Assembly: GCF_015461845.1 (NCBI RefSeq)
Contig: NZ_JACOPW010000002.1
Span: 806,001-870,000, forward strand
Length of the DNA: 64,000 bases
Reading direction: 5' to 3'
Source: Pseudomonas mucoides
GTDB lineage: Bacteria; Pseudomonadota; Gammaproteobacteria; Pseudomonadales; Pseudomonadaceae
Shown: positions 17,918 through 26,385 of the stretch, one piece after another
Layout: each line of letters starts with the position of its first letter
Numbering within the stretch: position 1 is the stretch's first letter
The notes under the pieces: model-generated
The model's input: only the letters and a program-made list of their open reading frames with translations
Told to the model about the DNA's origin: nothing
Databases searched by the model: none
Position numbers and translations under genes: made by a program

Positions 17918-18901
17918 ATGCGTGCCATGGTGCTACAGGTTGCCGGCGCGCCCTTGCAACGGGAAGACCGCCCCATCCCGATACCCGCCGCCCACCAACT
18001 ATTAATCAAAGTCCTGGCTTGCGGGGTCTGCCGCACCGATCTGCATCTGGTCGACGGGGAATTACCGCAAGCAATACTGCCGCGGGTGCCGGGTCATGAA
18101 ATCGTCGGTGAAGTCACTGCAGTGGGCGCTGACGTCACGTCCGACTGGATCGGCAAGCGAGTGGGCGTACCGTGGCTTGGCTGGACGTGTGGTCAGTGTG
18201 CGTTCTGCACCTCAGGCCAGGAAAATCTTTGCGATAAGGCGCAATTCACCGGATGTCATCTGGACGGTGGTTACGCCGAATACACCGTCGCCGACAGGCG
18301 TTTCTGCTTCCCGATTCCCGACAGTCTCTCGGACATTCAAGCGGCACCGCTGCTGTGTGCCGGGCTGATCGGCTTTCGGGCGTTACAGATGGCCAAAGGA
18401 GCGCATCACCTGGGCCTTTATGGTTTCGGGGCGGCAGCGCATCTGGCAATCCAGGTGGCGCGAGGCCGAGGGCAGAAGGTGTATGCCTTCACTCGACCAG
18501 ATGACCACGAAGGCCAGGACTATGCCCGATCCTTGGGTGCCGAGTGGGCGGGGGCATCGGATCAACCACCGCCGCACTTGCTCGATGCCAGCCTGATTTT
18601 TGCGCCTGTCGGTGCGCTGGTGCCGCTGGCCCTGGCCACGACCATCAAGGGCGGATGCGTGATATGCGCCGGTATTCACATGAGCGACATCCCGGCGTTC
18701 CCCTATCGTCTGCTGTGGGGCGAACGCAGCATTCGCTCAGTAGCCAACCTGACCCGCGACGACGGCACGGCATTTTTTCAGGAGCTGCAACACACGTCCG
18801 TGCATTGCGACGTCACCCGCTTTGCCCTGGACGATGCCAACCAGGCACTGGAATGCTTGCGGGCCGGTCAGTTCAATGGCGCCATCGTGCTCACACCTTG
18901 A
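17918..18901 (+). CDS. Zinc-dependent alcohol dehydrogenase (AdhA-like)
   Basis: 327 residues; start at 17918, with GGAG seven bases upstream. Catalytic zinc ligands are in CGVCRTD and PGHEIVGEV and the Cys in LLCAGL; the structural zinc site is the four-Cys loop CGQCAFCTSGQENLC. The NAD(P)-binding fold has GLYGFGAAAHLA, a GxGxxA variant. It would interconvert short alcohols and aldehydes with NAD(P)H, which fits redox disposal under oxygen limitation. Cotranscribed with the FNR paralogue; its 3' end overlaps the convergent USP by 11 bases. Confidence 0.9.
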   Translation: MRAMVLQVAGAPLQREDRPIPIPAAHQLLIKVLACGVCRTDLHLVDGELPQAILPRVPGHEIVGEVTAVGADVTSDWIGKRVGVPWLGWTCGQCAFCTSGQENLCDKAQFTGCHLDGGYAEYTVADRRFCFPIPDSLSDIQAAPLLCAGLIGFRALQMAKGAHHLGLYGFGAAAHLAIQVARGRGQKVYAFTRPDDHEGQDYARSLGAEWAGASDQPPPHLLDASLIFAPVGALVPLALATTIKGGCVICAGIHMSDIPAFPYRLLWGERSIRSVANLTRDDGTAFFQELQHTSVHCDVTRFALDDANQALECLRAGQFNGAIVLTP

Positions 18902-19802
18902 CGCCCTGCCGGACCGCCAGAATGCTGCCCGGCACCGAATACAGCGCCCGTTCGGTGTTACTGCCGATCAAGCGGTCAATCCCCACTCGGTGCACAGTGC
19001 CCATCACCACCACATCCGCCAGGTATTGCTCGACAAATTCACTGATCACCGGCACCGGCAGGCCCATCACGAAATGCCGCCGCTCAGGCGGCACGCCGTA
19101 GCGATCCGCCAGGGTGACAAACGCCAGGTGCAAGGATTCACGCAGTTCCTCGATGTAGTCCACACCCCAGCCCCCCCCGGACAGTGGCGCATCACCATTG
19201 AAGGCGGGCGACAAATCGTAGGCATATAACAGGTGCAACGGGGCGTCGCATTGCAGGGCCAGGGCATTGGCCGTCTGGATGATGGTGTCGTTCAGTCCGC
19301 TGATTTGAGTCGAGGGATCAAACGGGTCCACAGCGGCCACGACCCGGTGCGGCAAGCTGTAACGAACCTGATTGACCAGGTGCACGGGAACCGGGCATTC
19401 GCGCAGTAGATGACAATCGAGTGGAGTAATGAACACTCGCTTGAGCACCGGCTCCAGGATGACATCCTTGATCACCAGGTCGGGTTTGAGTTCTTCAACC
19501 GTTTTCAGGATATCCAGCAATGGATGGGTCGTGAAGATCACTTCCACCGTGACATCCAGCCCTTGGCCACCCAGCTGCTCCACCTCATCCGCCACCCAGC
19601 GACGATAGCGGCGCAAGTAGCGCTGATACCCGGCGTCGTCCGTTTTCTCTTCCCACAAATGCACGATCGGCGCCGGCTCGACAAAGGCCCGCACATCCAG
19701 CGCCGCCCCGCTCACCTTGGCCAGCGCGACGGCGCGCAGCAAGGCGGGAGATTGATGCAGGGTTTGGTCGGCAATCAGCAGCAAACGATGAAATTGACCC
19801 AT
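18891..19802 (-). CDS. Two-domain universal stress protein, copy 3 (second subtype)
   Basis: 303 residues; start at 19802 (MGQFHRLLLIAD), with GGAGG six bases upstream; the frame runs open to 19892 without a better site. It opens like copy 2 and has the C-terminal motif VVVMGTVHRVGIDRLIGSNT then ERALYSVPGSILAV. An exact Anr box lies at 19875-19888, about 73 bases upstream. Predicted cytoplasmic nucleotide-binding stress protein. Confidence 0.87.
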   Translation of the reverse strand: MGQFHRLLLIADQTLHQSPALLRAVALAKVSGAALDVRAFVEPAPIVHLWEEKTDDAGYQRYLRRYRRWVADEVEQLGGQGLDVTVEVIFTTHPLLDILKTVEELKPDLVIKDVILEPVLKRVFITPLDCHLLRECPVPVHLVNQVRYSLPHRVVAAVDPFDPSTQISGLNDTIIQTANALALQCDAPLHLLYAYDLSPAFNGDAPLSGGGWGVDYIEELRESLHLAFVTLADRYGVPPERRHFVMGLPVPVISEFVEQYLADVVVMGTVHRVGIDRLIGSNTERALYSVPGSILAVRQGVKV

Positions 19803-19874
19803 CACACACCTCCGCTCGACTCCGGTCGTTAAGCGCCGGTTGCTCCAAGACTGCGCTCGGCACCCTCCCTCCCG

Positions 19875-19888
19875 TTGATTTACATCAA
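19875..19888. promoter_or_regulatory. Exact Anr box upstream of USP copy 3
   Basis: TTGATTTACATCAA, the same 14 bases as the phosphoketolase box, at the same distance (72-73 bases) from its gene. This repeated geometry supports a real shared control site. Confidence 0.78.
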
Positions 19889-19922
19889 ACACACGTCAAT
19901 CAGCGCCCCACATTACGGGCAT

Positions 19923-19936
19923 CTGATCCAGATCAG
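19923..19936. promoter_or_regulatory. Second FNR-like palindrome upstream of the GNAT gene
   Basis: CTGATCCAGATCAG keeps the TGAT-N4-ATCA core. It lies 90 bases before the acetyltransferase start and 35 bases from the exact box serving the divergent USP, so each direction may have its own site. Confidence 0.5.
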
Positions 19937-20025
19937 GTTTGACCGCTGCCAACGGCGTAGAAAGGAATGAGCCGTGCGGTTCGTCACCGCGCGCACACTG
20001 TACAAACCGGATGGAGGATCTCCCC

Positions 20026-20589
20026 ATGCTTACCGTCAAAGACCACAACGAACGGGCTGCAGCGGCTTACGCCGCGGTCCTCGGGCAATACTGGATCGAA
20101 GCGCTCAAGGACGGCCGGCATGTATTGATCCGGCCGCTGGCAGAAAAAGACCGCGACCGTGAATACGCGTTTATCAAGCGACTGTCGCCCGAATCCCGGC
20201 ACATGCGTTTTCTCGCACAGATCAACGAGCCTGGCACTGCGATGCTCGATCAGTTGATGGACACCGATAACAAAAAGCGCGTCGCCTACATCGCGCTGGT
20301 TCACGAAAACGGCCAATTGATCGAGATCGGTATCAGCCGTTACGCCGCCACCGATGAGCATGAATGTGAATGCGCCGTGACGGTCGCCGACGACTGGAAG
20401 CACCTGGGGCTGGGGACGTTGCTGATGGAGCATCTGATCAAGACGGCTCGCAAAAACGGCTTTCGCCAGATGTATTCGGTGGACGCCGCCAGCAATACAT
20501 CGATGCGCGACCTGGCCCGGACACTGGGCTTCGATACACACAATGACCCCGATGACGCCCGTCAGGTGATTCACCGCCTCTGCTTGTAA
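20026..20589 (+). CDS. GNAT acetyltransferase, Pat-like GNAT domain
   Basis: 187 residues; GGAGG eight bases before ATG 20026. The conserved entry RPLAEKDRDREYAFIKRLSP then ESRHMRFL is that of the GNAT module of protein lysine acetyltransferases of the PatZ type. The acetyl-CoA loop is WKHLGLGTLLMEHLI (Q/R-x-x-G-x-G/A variant). Acetyl-CoA would donate to a protein lysine or small amine. Standing among USP and acetyl-phosphate-producing genes, it may modify metabolic or stress proteins; that is inference. Confidence 0.78.
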   Translation: MLTVKDHNERAAAAYAAVLGQYWIEALKDGRHVLIRPLAEKDRDREYAFIKRLSPESRHMRFLAQINEPGTAMLDQLMDTDNKKRVAYIALVHENGQLIEIGISRYAATDEHECECAVTVADDWKHLGLGTLLMEHLIKTARKNGFRQMYSVDAASNTSMRDLARTLGFDTHNDPDDARQVIHRLCL

Positions 20590-20592
20590 ACA

Positions 20593-20637
20593 AGCGCCCC
20601 ACGATGTGCAGGCCAACGGCACATCGTGGGGCGCTTT
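20593..20637. terminator. Bidirectional terminator between GNAT and USP copy 4
   Basis: AGCGCCCCACGATGTGC and GCACATCGTGGGGCGCT form a perfect 17-base stem with a nine-base loop, followed by TTT. It separates two convergent genes and can end both transcripts. Confidence 0.8.
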
Positions 20638-20642
20638 GGCAT

Positions 20643-21566
20643 TCAGGATTGCAACGCCCTGCCCGGTTTTATCGCCAGCACACTGCAGGGGGCCCGGTGC
20701 AAGAGCTGTTCGGCGGTAGTCCCCAACAATTTGTTCAACCCATAATGCTGCACCGTCCCCATGACAATGATGTCCGTATGATGCTCGGCGACAAAATCAC
20801 AAATACTCGTCAGCGGTGACCCCTCGATGAAATGCCGATCCTGCGGTGGCACGCCATGTCGCTCGGCGATGGCTGCAAACGCTTCGTGCTGCGCCGCCCC
20901 CAGGGCTTCATAGATCCCCGTGGCCATGGGCAGTGCGCCAAAGCCAATGTCCTGGGCATAGATTGCCGTCCAGTCGTACACATGCACCAGATCAAGCCGG
21001 GCATCACACAGGGCGGCAAGCTTGGCGGCTGCGTCAATGATCTGGTCATTAAATACATGGTCCTGGTCTTCACTGCGCAAGACATCGATGATCGCCAGCA
21101 CATTGCGGGGGCGTGGATGGACGGCATTGGTCACCAGATGCACCGGCGCCGGACAATCGCGCAGAAGCTGCCAATCCAGTGGCGTGAAAAACACGCGCTT
21201 CAATGCCGACTCTTCCTGGGCATCCTTGATAATCAGTACCAGTGGCATCTCGTTGACGTAGTGCAAAACCTCCTCATAAGGGTGCTGTACCCACACCACC
21301 TCACTGGTGACCTCCACGCCCTGTTGGCTCATCGACGCGGCTTGCTCCGCGAGCCATTGCCGATGGCTTTGCAGATAACCATCACGGGCGAGACTCATTT
21401 GCTCAGAGGCAAACAGACCGGCCACCGCCAAAGCTTGCAAATAATCGAACGCGACGATGTGCAACGGCAATTGCATGGCCAGTGCCAGCGCGGCGGCACG
21501 GTCGAAAGCCGGTGTACGGGTCATGGCTGGGGGGGCAATTAACAGTAAACGCTGAGTCTGCGACAT
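20643..21566 (-). CDS. Two-domain universal stress protein, copy 4
   Basis: 307 residues; start at 21566 (MSQTQRLLLIAPPAMTRTPA), with GAGG six bases upstream. Same subtype as copies 1 and 5: FDRAAALALAMQLPLHIVAF and DYLQALAVAGLF. The C-terminal motif is IIVMGTVQHYGLNKLLGTTA then EQLLHRAPCSVLAIKP. A cytoplasmic nucleotide-binding stress protein. The exact FNR palindrome at 21640-21653 is about 75 bases upstream, repeating the spacing seen for copy 3. Confidence 0.88.
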   Translation of the reverse strand: MSQTQRLLLIAPPAMTRTPAFDRAAALALAMQLPLHIVAFDYLQALAVAGLFASEQMSLARDGYLQSHRQWLAEQAASMSQQGVEVTSEVVWVQHPYEEVLHYVNEMPLVLIIKDAQEESALKRVFFTPLDWQLLRDCPAPVHLVTNAVHPRPRNVLAIIDVLRSEDQDHVFNDQIIDAAAKLAALCDARLDLVHVYDWTAIYAQDIGFGALPMATGIYEALGAAQHEAFAAIAERHGVPPQDRHFIEGSPLTSICDFVAEHHTDIIVMGTVQHYGLNKLLGTTAEQLLHRAPCSVLAIKPGRALQS

Positions 21567-21639
21567 GGGGCACCTCGGCACACGGCCATCAGGATAGAGA
21601 TAACAGGCATCCAGATTGAGCGTTCCTGCCGCGGCTGAC

Positions 21640-21653
21640 TTGATCTTGATCAA
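21640..21653. promoter_or_regulatory. Exact FNR/Anr box between USP copy 4 and the PAS-GGDEF gene
   Basis: TTGATCTTGATCAA is a perfect TTGAT-N4-ATCAA site. It is about 75 bases from the USP start and 71 bases from the divergent cyclase start, so both may be activated at low oxygen. Confidence 0.78.
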
Positions 21654-21723
21654 CCGCCCCCCTTTCCCTTCGGCCTACCCTGAATTGGGGCTTAACGCAT
21701 CAATGGCGGTATCGGAGGGGGCA

Positions 21724-22626
21724 ATGATCGAATATGACCAGCAGTTGTTGGTAAGAGCATTGGACGCTGCGACAAATCCGGTATTGATCACCGAGCGCAC
21801 GGGCTGCATCGTCTGGATCAATAAGGCGTTCTGCCTCTTGAGTGGCTATTCAAAGCCCGAGCTGGTCGGGAAAACCCCGCACCTGCTTTCTTCGGGACGA
21901 CAAAGCACCACCTTTTATCGGGACCTGTGGCTGACGATCCTGGCGGGGCTGACCTGGCAGGGAGAGATGGTCGAGCGACGCAAGGACGGAGGTCATTGCA
22001 CTGTCAATCAGGTCATCACCCCAGTGATTGACGATCAGGGGGTGGTGACGCACTTCATCGCCATTTTGCACAACTTCAAAGTGAGGGATGAGGAACGCGC
22101 GAATATGCAGCAACTGGCGTTTCACGACACCTTGACCGGGTTGCCTAACCGCAGATTGTTTCTGAATCTGCTTGAACAGGCGATGGAACACGCCACGACA
22201 TTCCAACAGTCGCTGGCCCTGATGTTTATCGATCTGGATCGCTTCAAGTCCATCAACGACACGTTGGGACACGGCTGTGGCGACAAGCTGCTTATAGCGG
22301 TTGCCGAACGCCTGGGCCGGTCCGTGCGCAGGTCCGATGTCGTCTCCCGCTTGAGCGGCGACGAGTTTGCGATTCTGATCACGGGTGTGGATCAACGGGA
22401 CCAGATCGAGGCCTTGGCCAATAATCTGATTGCCGCGATTGATCAGCCCTTCATGATCGATAAACATCATATAGAAACGCGCATTAGCGTCGGCATCAGC
22501 CTGTTTCCCGCTGATGGTGTCAGCGCCGAGGCATTGCTTGAGCAAGCCGACAACGCGATGTACCACGCCAAAAAAAACGGCGGTAATGCCTGTCGCTTCA
22601 GTGGCCTGATCCCGTCCTCTGTTTAA
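21724..22626 (+). CDS. PAS-GGDEF diguanylate cyclase
   Basis: 300 residues; a GGAGGGGG site precedes ATG 21724. The PAS/PAC domain (about 8-120) shows NPVLITERTGCIVWINKAFC and a PAC tail. The GGDEF domain (about 130-290) has DTLTGLPNRR, FIDLDRFKSINDTLGH and the active-site variant SGDEF, preceded by an I-site RRSD at five residues. SGDEF proteins can be active, so c-di-GMP synthesis with product inhibition is likely. No membrane span. Divergent from USP copy 4 over an exact FNR box, which would link c-di-GMP to oxygen supply. Confidence 0.86.
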   Translation: MIEYDQQLLVRALDAATNPVLITERTGCIVWINKAFCLLSGYSKPELVGKTPHLLSSGRQSTTFYRDLWLTILAGLTWQGEMVERRKDGGHCTVNQVITPVIDDQGVVTHFIAILHNFKVRDEERANMQQLAFHDTLTGLPNRRLFLNLLEQAMEHATTFQQSLALMFIDLDRFKSINDTLGHGCGDKLLIAVAERLGRSVRRSDVVSRLSGDEFAILITGVDQRDQIEALANNLIAAIDQPFMIDKHHIETRISVGISLFPADGVSAEALLEQADNAMYHAKKNGGNACRFSGLIPSSV

Positions 22627-22673
22627 ACATTCAAGACAACAAGTTGTCTGCCCACGGGTGAACAGCGCCAGGA

Positions 22674-22889
22674 CTACTCAATGGTCGCCGCCAAATGGCT
22701 ACCCCGTGCCTCCCGTATAAATACCTGTTGGGCAGCGGTGTCTGGCCATTTATGCGGCGCGTTGATCCGTGCCTTGAGTTGACCAACGAACGCCTGAGCT
22801 TCCTCTTGGCGGTTGAAGTTCACTTCCAGGTTATCCAGCTGCACGACCCAACGATGGGTCGTCCGTTTTTCTGTAATCGCAATGATCAT
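22674..22889 (-). CDS. Small uncharacterised protein (71 residues)
   Basis: Start at 22889 (MIIAITEKRTTHRWVVQLDN), with GGGAGG five bases upstream. It looks like a small alpha/beta fold: strand TTHRWVVQLDN, a charged helix RQEEAQAFVGQLKARI, then NAPHKW and a C-terminal tail. I do not recognise the family. It stands between the PAS-GGDEF gene (convergent) and USP copy 5 (divergent). The good ribosome site and ordered composition argue that it is real. Confidence 0.6.
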   Translation of the reverse strand: MIIAITEKRTTHRWVVQLDNLEVNFNRQEEAQAFVGQLKARINAPHKWPDTAAQQVFIREARGSHLAATIE

Positions 22890-23142
22890 AAACACCTCCC
22901 GTCGACCTCGAGAATCACCCATCCCTCATCACGGTTTTTACACAATGTTCTGCACACCCGACTCCCGGGTGCGCACGTCACTCATGGCCATGACGGATGC
23001 CTCTGGCCATGTCCGATGGAATTGGGCACTGCCCCAAGACTGCGCCGAGGTGGCAGGACAGAAATTGATAATGGTCAATACTTTGTGAGAGGCCGCCTGT
23101 GATTGACCGCGCGTCAGGCGCTGAAACCGGTCAACCGTCTCT

Positions 23143-23156
23143 TTGACAAAGATCAA
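23143..23156. promoter_or_regulatory. FNR/Anr-like box upstream of USP copy 5
   Basis: TTGACAAAGATCAA matches the consensus in nine of ten positions and lies 108 bases before the USP start. Confidence 0.6.
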
Positions 23157-23263
23157 ACCCACCCCCCCTCTCCAGCAGCAGGATAAGAACCAGGCCTTAC
23201 GGCCCAAACGCACGGTCGACATTGAGTGCAAGGGTTTCTGCGATGACCTACGGGAGAATTGTC

Positions 23264-24190
23264 ATGTCTGAGCAATCACGTTTCATGCTGGTCGTTTCGC
23301 CGCTGATGGAAAACAGCCCCGCTTTCGACCGGGCCGCAGCATTGGCCAAGGCTGCGGGGGCCGCCTTGCATATCGTGGCGTTCGACTACCTGGAGGGACT
23401 GGCGACCGCCGGTCTGGTCAACGAACAAGCGCTGGAGCAGATGCGCCTGGGCTATGTCGAGCGTCATCGCCAATGGCTCGAAGACCAAGCCCGGCCCTTG
23501 CGTAAAATCGGCGTGCACGTCACCACGGAGGTGGTCTGGGTAGAAAAACCTCTGAAAGAAATCCTCATTCACCTCAAAGAACAGCCGATGGCGGTACTGA
23601 TCAAGGCGCTGGAGCATGAATCGCTGCTGTCACGCCTGATGTTCACGCCACTGGATATCCATCTGCTGCGCGAATGCCCGGTGCCGCTGCATTTTGTCAG
23701 CAATGTGCAGCACGCGCTGCCGCGAAGAATCCTCGTCGCGGTCGACCCGTTCCATCGTGACGGTCAATACGTGGGTTTCAACGACAGGATTCTGCGCGAA
23801 GCCTCGAAACTGGCGAGCATCTGTAACGCTGAGCTCGATGTGATCTATGCCCATGACCTTTCCTCCATCAGCGCTAACGAATTCGGCTTTGATAATGCCT
23901 CGGCGTTTTTCTCATCAGGCAAAGCCAAATCACTGTTCGATGCACAGGGCCAGACTTTCCGCGATCTGGCTGATCGCAATGGCATCCCGCCGGAGCGTCA
24001 GCACATGATCATGGGCGACCCGGCCAAGGTCCTCTCCAGTTATGCCGATGCTTATAGCATCGACGTCATCGTGATGGGCCGGGTCGGTCATCGTGGCATT
24101 GAGCGATTGGTCGGCAGTACGGTGGAACACCTGCTGTACAAAATGCCGTGTAGCGTGTGGGTCGTTTCGCCAGAGACGCTGGAGGACTGA
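23264..24190 (+). CDS. Two-domain universal stress protein, copy 5
   Basis: 308 residues; start at 23264, with GGGAG seven bases upstream. Subtype as copies 1 and 4 (FDRAAALAKAAGAALHIVAF, DYLEGLATAGL). The C-terminal motif is VIVMGRVGHRGIERLVGSTV then EHLLYKMPCSVWVVSP. It is the last of the USP series and the only one on the plus strand. FNR-like box 108 bases upstream; terminator-like hairpin after the stop. Confidence 0.87.
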   Translation: MSEQSRFMLVVSPLMENSPAFDRAAALAKAAGAALHIVAFDYLEGLATAGLVNEQALEQMRLGYVERHRQWLEDQARPLRKIGVHVTTEVVWVEKPLKEILIHLKEQPMAVLIKALEHESLLSRLMFTPLDIHLLRECPVPLHFVSNVQHALPRRILVAVDPFHRDGQYVGFNDRILREASKLASICNAELDVIYAHDLSSISANEFGFDNASAFFSSGKAKSLFDAQGQTFRDLADRNGIPPERQHMIMGDPAKVLSSYADAYSIDVIVMGRVGHRGIERLVGSTVEHLLYKMPCSVWVVSPETLED

Positions 24191-24218
24191 GGCAGGGTTG
24201 TTGCCGCGTTTTAGGCTG

Positions 24219-24243
24219 GCACCGCTTGACGCCCAAGCGGTGC
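24219..24243 (+). terminator. Hairpin terminator after USP copy 5
   Basis: GCACCGCTTG-acgcc-CAAGCGGTGC is a perfect ten-base stem followed by TGATCTTGAATCTTG, a weak T-rich tail. It marks the right edge of the stress locus. Confidence 0.6.
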
Positions 24244-24367
24244 TGATCTTGAATCTTGTTTGCTGCCCTTTCCCCCCGACACGCCTGATACTGGCCAGCA
24301 GTCTGCAGCCAAACCCACCGTCGGGCTTCGTCAACCGGCACCTGCTTGCCGGGAAAAAGGATTTGCC

Positions 24368-25885
24368 ATGACTAATCTGGTGATTTGCTGCGACGGCACC
24401 TGGAACACCCCCGACCAACTCGACCAAGGCATCCCCGCCCCCACCAACGTGGTGCGGCTTTACAACGCCGTAGCTGACAACGCCAAGGGCGTAGCACAAA
24501 CCACCTACTATCACCCCGGTGTCGGCACCAATGGCAGTTGGTGGGATAAAGCCGTCGGCGGAGGCACCGGTGCCGGCCTTGATGACAACATCATGAGCGC
24601 CTACCAGAAGCTCTGTTACTGCTACCAGCCCGGCGACAACATCTTCCTGTTCGGCTTCAGCCGCGGCGCTTACACGGTGCGCAGCCTTGCCGGGTTCATT
24701 GGCCGCTGCGGGCTGTTGCAGATCGTCGGGTTACCACCCGCCGAGGTCTGGACGCGCATCCAGACCCTGCTCACCTACGGCTACCGGCGTAAAACCGAGG
24801 AGCGCAAAGACTGGGATGCGCAAGGCTGGCAGTTCCACAACAAGGCTGGCGATTCGATCCCCATTCGTTTCATTGGGGTCTGGGACACCGTCGGTGCGCT
24901 GGGCATCCCCGACGACATGGCATTGCTCAATCTGCTCGACAATCGCGAACGCTACACCTTCCACGACACCACGCTGCACCCCTCGGTCAAGTACGCCCGC
25001 CACGCGTTGGCGATGGACGAACGCCGCGCCTCGTTCCAGCCGACGCTGTGGAGCAAGCCGCCGGCGGGCACTGACCTCCAGCAAATCTGGTTCCCCGGCG
25101 TGCATTCAGACGTCGGCGGTGGCTACCAGAACTGCGGCCTGGCCAATGGCGCGCTGAAGTGGATGATTGATGAGGCGAGCGCGGCCGGACTGATTTTTGA
25201 CCCCAATATTGTCAAGCAGATCAAGCCAGACCTCTACGACACCCTGCACGACTCCTGTGATGGCGTGTTCACTGTGCTGCCGACTCAACCCCGCAGCGTG
25301 GCCGACATGAGCTCACAACAGACGTTGTTCCACACATCAGCACTGGACCGGCAGAAAGTCCCCCCCATCACCCAATCGCCCTACCGCAAAGCACGCTTGC
25401 TGGCACCGCCTAACCCGCTGGTACTGGACATCTCCGCCCGCCAGCCGTGGAACGAAACCGGCCTGTGGCTCAACGCTGGCACCACGTACACCTTTAGCGC
25501 CAGCGGTGAGTGGCTGGACGCCTCGATCGTTTGCGACCCGGCCGGGCCAGTGAGCAAGCATTTTCAACCCAGCGAACTGGCCTACGTGGCCGGCGCGGCA
25601 TTGGGCAAACTGGAAACCTGGTACAGCAAGCTGTTCAACAACAGCGACGCAAACTTTTACTTCACCCGCCGCCACGAGAATTACCCTTGGTTCAGTCTCG
25701 TCGGCGCAATCGCCAACAGCGAGGGTGTCGACGCCAAAGGCGTCCTGTTGAAACCGGAAACCTTCCTCATCGGCCACGGCTGCACGTACACGCCGAAGCG
25801 CTCCGGGTATCTCTATGCCTATGCCAATGACGCGTGGAATTGCTATGGGAATAACAAGGGGCATGTGGCGTTGACGATTCAGTAG
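24368..25885 (+). CDS. DUF2235 lipase-like protein with LecA-like C-terminal domain
   Basis: 505 residues; start at 24368, with AAGGA six bases upstream. The N-terminal DUF2235 alpha/beta-hydrolase domain (about 1-330) has VICCDGTWNTPDQ, the Ser98 elbow GFSRGAYTVRSLAG and PGVHSDVGGGY. This is the fold of Tle1-type phospholipase effectors. The C-terminal part (about 375-505) reads PWNETGLWLNAGTTYTFSAS and ends YANDAWNCYGNNKGHVALTI, resembling the calcium and galactose site of the LecA (PA-IL) lectin (YNDVPGTYGNNSG). No signal peptide is seen. A toxin-like lipase with a carbohydrate- or membrane-binding tail is plausible, but no secretion or immunity gene is obvious beside it. Confidence 0.78.
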   Translation: MTNLVICCDGTWNTPDQLDQGIPAPTNVVRLYNAVADNAKGVAQTTYYHPGVGTNGSWWDKAVGGGTGAGLDDNIMSAYQKLCYCYQPGDNIFLFGFSRGAYTVRSLAGFIGRCGLLQIVGLPPAEVWTRIQTLLTYGYRRKTEERKDWDAQGWQFHNKAGDSIPIRFIGVWDTVGALGIPDDMALLNLLDNRERYTFHDTTLHPSVKYARHALAMDERRASFQPTLWSKPPAGTDLQQIWFPGVHSDVGGGYQNCGLANGALKWMIDEASAAGLIFDPNIVKQIKPDLYDTLHDSCDGVFTVLPTQPRSVADMSSQQTLFHTSALDRQKVPPITQSPYRKARLLAPPNPLVLDISARQPWNETGLWLNAGTTYTFSASGEWLDASIVCDPAGPVSKHFQPSELAYVAGAALGKLETWYSKLFNNSDANFYFTRRHENYPWFSLVGAIANSEGVDAKGVLLKPETFLIGHGCTYTPKRSGYLYAYANDAWNCYGNNKGHVALTIQ

Positions 25886-25928
25886 TCCATGGCTGATCAC
25901 CGGGTTATTGCGAGGGGGTGAAATGCAT

Positions 25929-25962
25929 GAAGCCCCGCCCCCTCAGAGGGGACGGGGCTTCT
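25929..25962. terminator. Bidirectional terminator between DUF2235 and DUF6124 genes
   Basis: GAAGCCCCGCCCCCTC-aga-GGGGACGGGGCTTC, a near-perfect GC stem between convergent genes. Confidence 0.75.
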
Positions 25963-26025
25963 GACTGCACACCCTGCTGAAACAACGAATAACCTGTGGC
26001 AAGTTCCTTCGTCACAAAACAGCGG

Positions 26026-26385
26026 TCACACAGCTGGCTCAATCTTATCCAGCACTCCATTCGCCGTGATCTCTGCCACCATGATGCTGTTGGAAATGCC
26101 CAGCAGCGCGTAGCGCGCCTCCCCCTCCAGATGATCCACCAAGTGGTGGACCATCACATCAAGCGAAGCCAGTGTCTCGACCAAAAAAACCGCCAGGGTT
26201 TCGGCTGTGGCTTTCGGGTCCACGGAAAATAGCGTGCTGCGTGTTCGCGGGGTGGCTTTGATGTCGGCGTTCGACGGGAAGTGGACGTTGAGGGCGCGTT
26301 CGGCGGCCTCGTTGAGCTTTTTTGAATCGGGTTCGTACGGGGACACTGGATCGGTGTCTGGTGGATTGGGGGTTACCTTGAACAT
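26026..26385 (-). CDS. DUF6124 family protein
   Basis: 119 residues; start at 26385 (MFKVTPNPPDTDPVSPYEPD), with AGGAG seven bases upstream. The opening, the SKKLNEAAERAL helix and the final helices (LLGISNSIMVAEITANGVLD) match a family that I recall as abundant and nearly confined to Pseudomonas, named DUF6124. Predicted cytoplasmic and helical; the function is unknown. It is convergent with the DUF2235 gene across a terminator. Confidence 0.75.
   Translation of the reverse strand: MFKVTPNPPDTDPVSPYEPDSKKLNEAAERALNVHFPSNADIKATPRTRSTLFSVDPKATAETLAVFLVETLASLDVMVHHLVDHLEGEARYALLGISNSIMVAEITANGVLDKIEPAV

Noticed and set aside
22938..23231. 97-codon minus-strand frame upstream of USP copy 5
   Set aside because: Overlaps the promoter and FNR-like box, and the sequence looks random.
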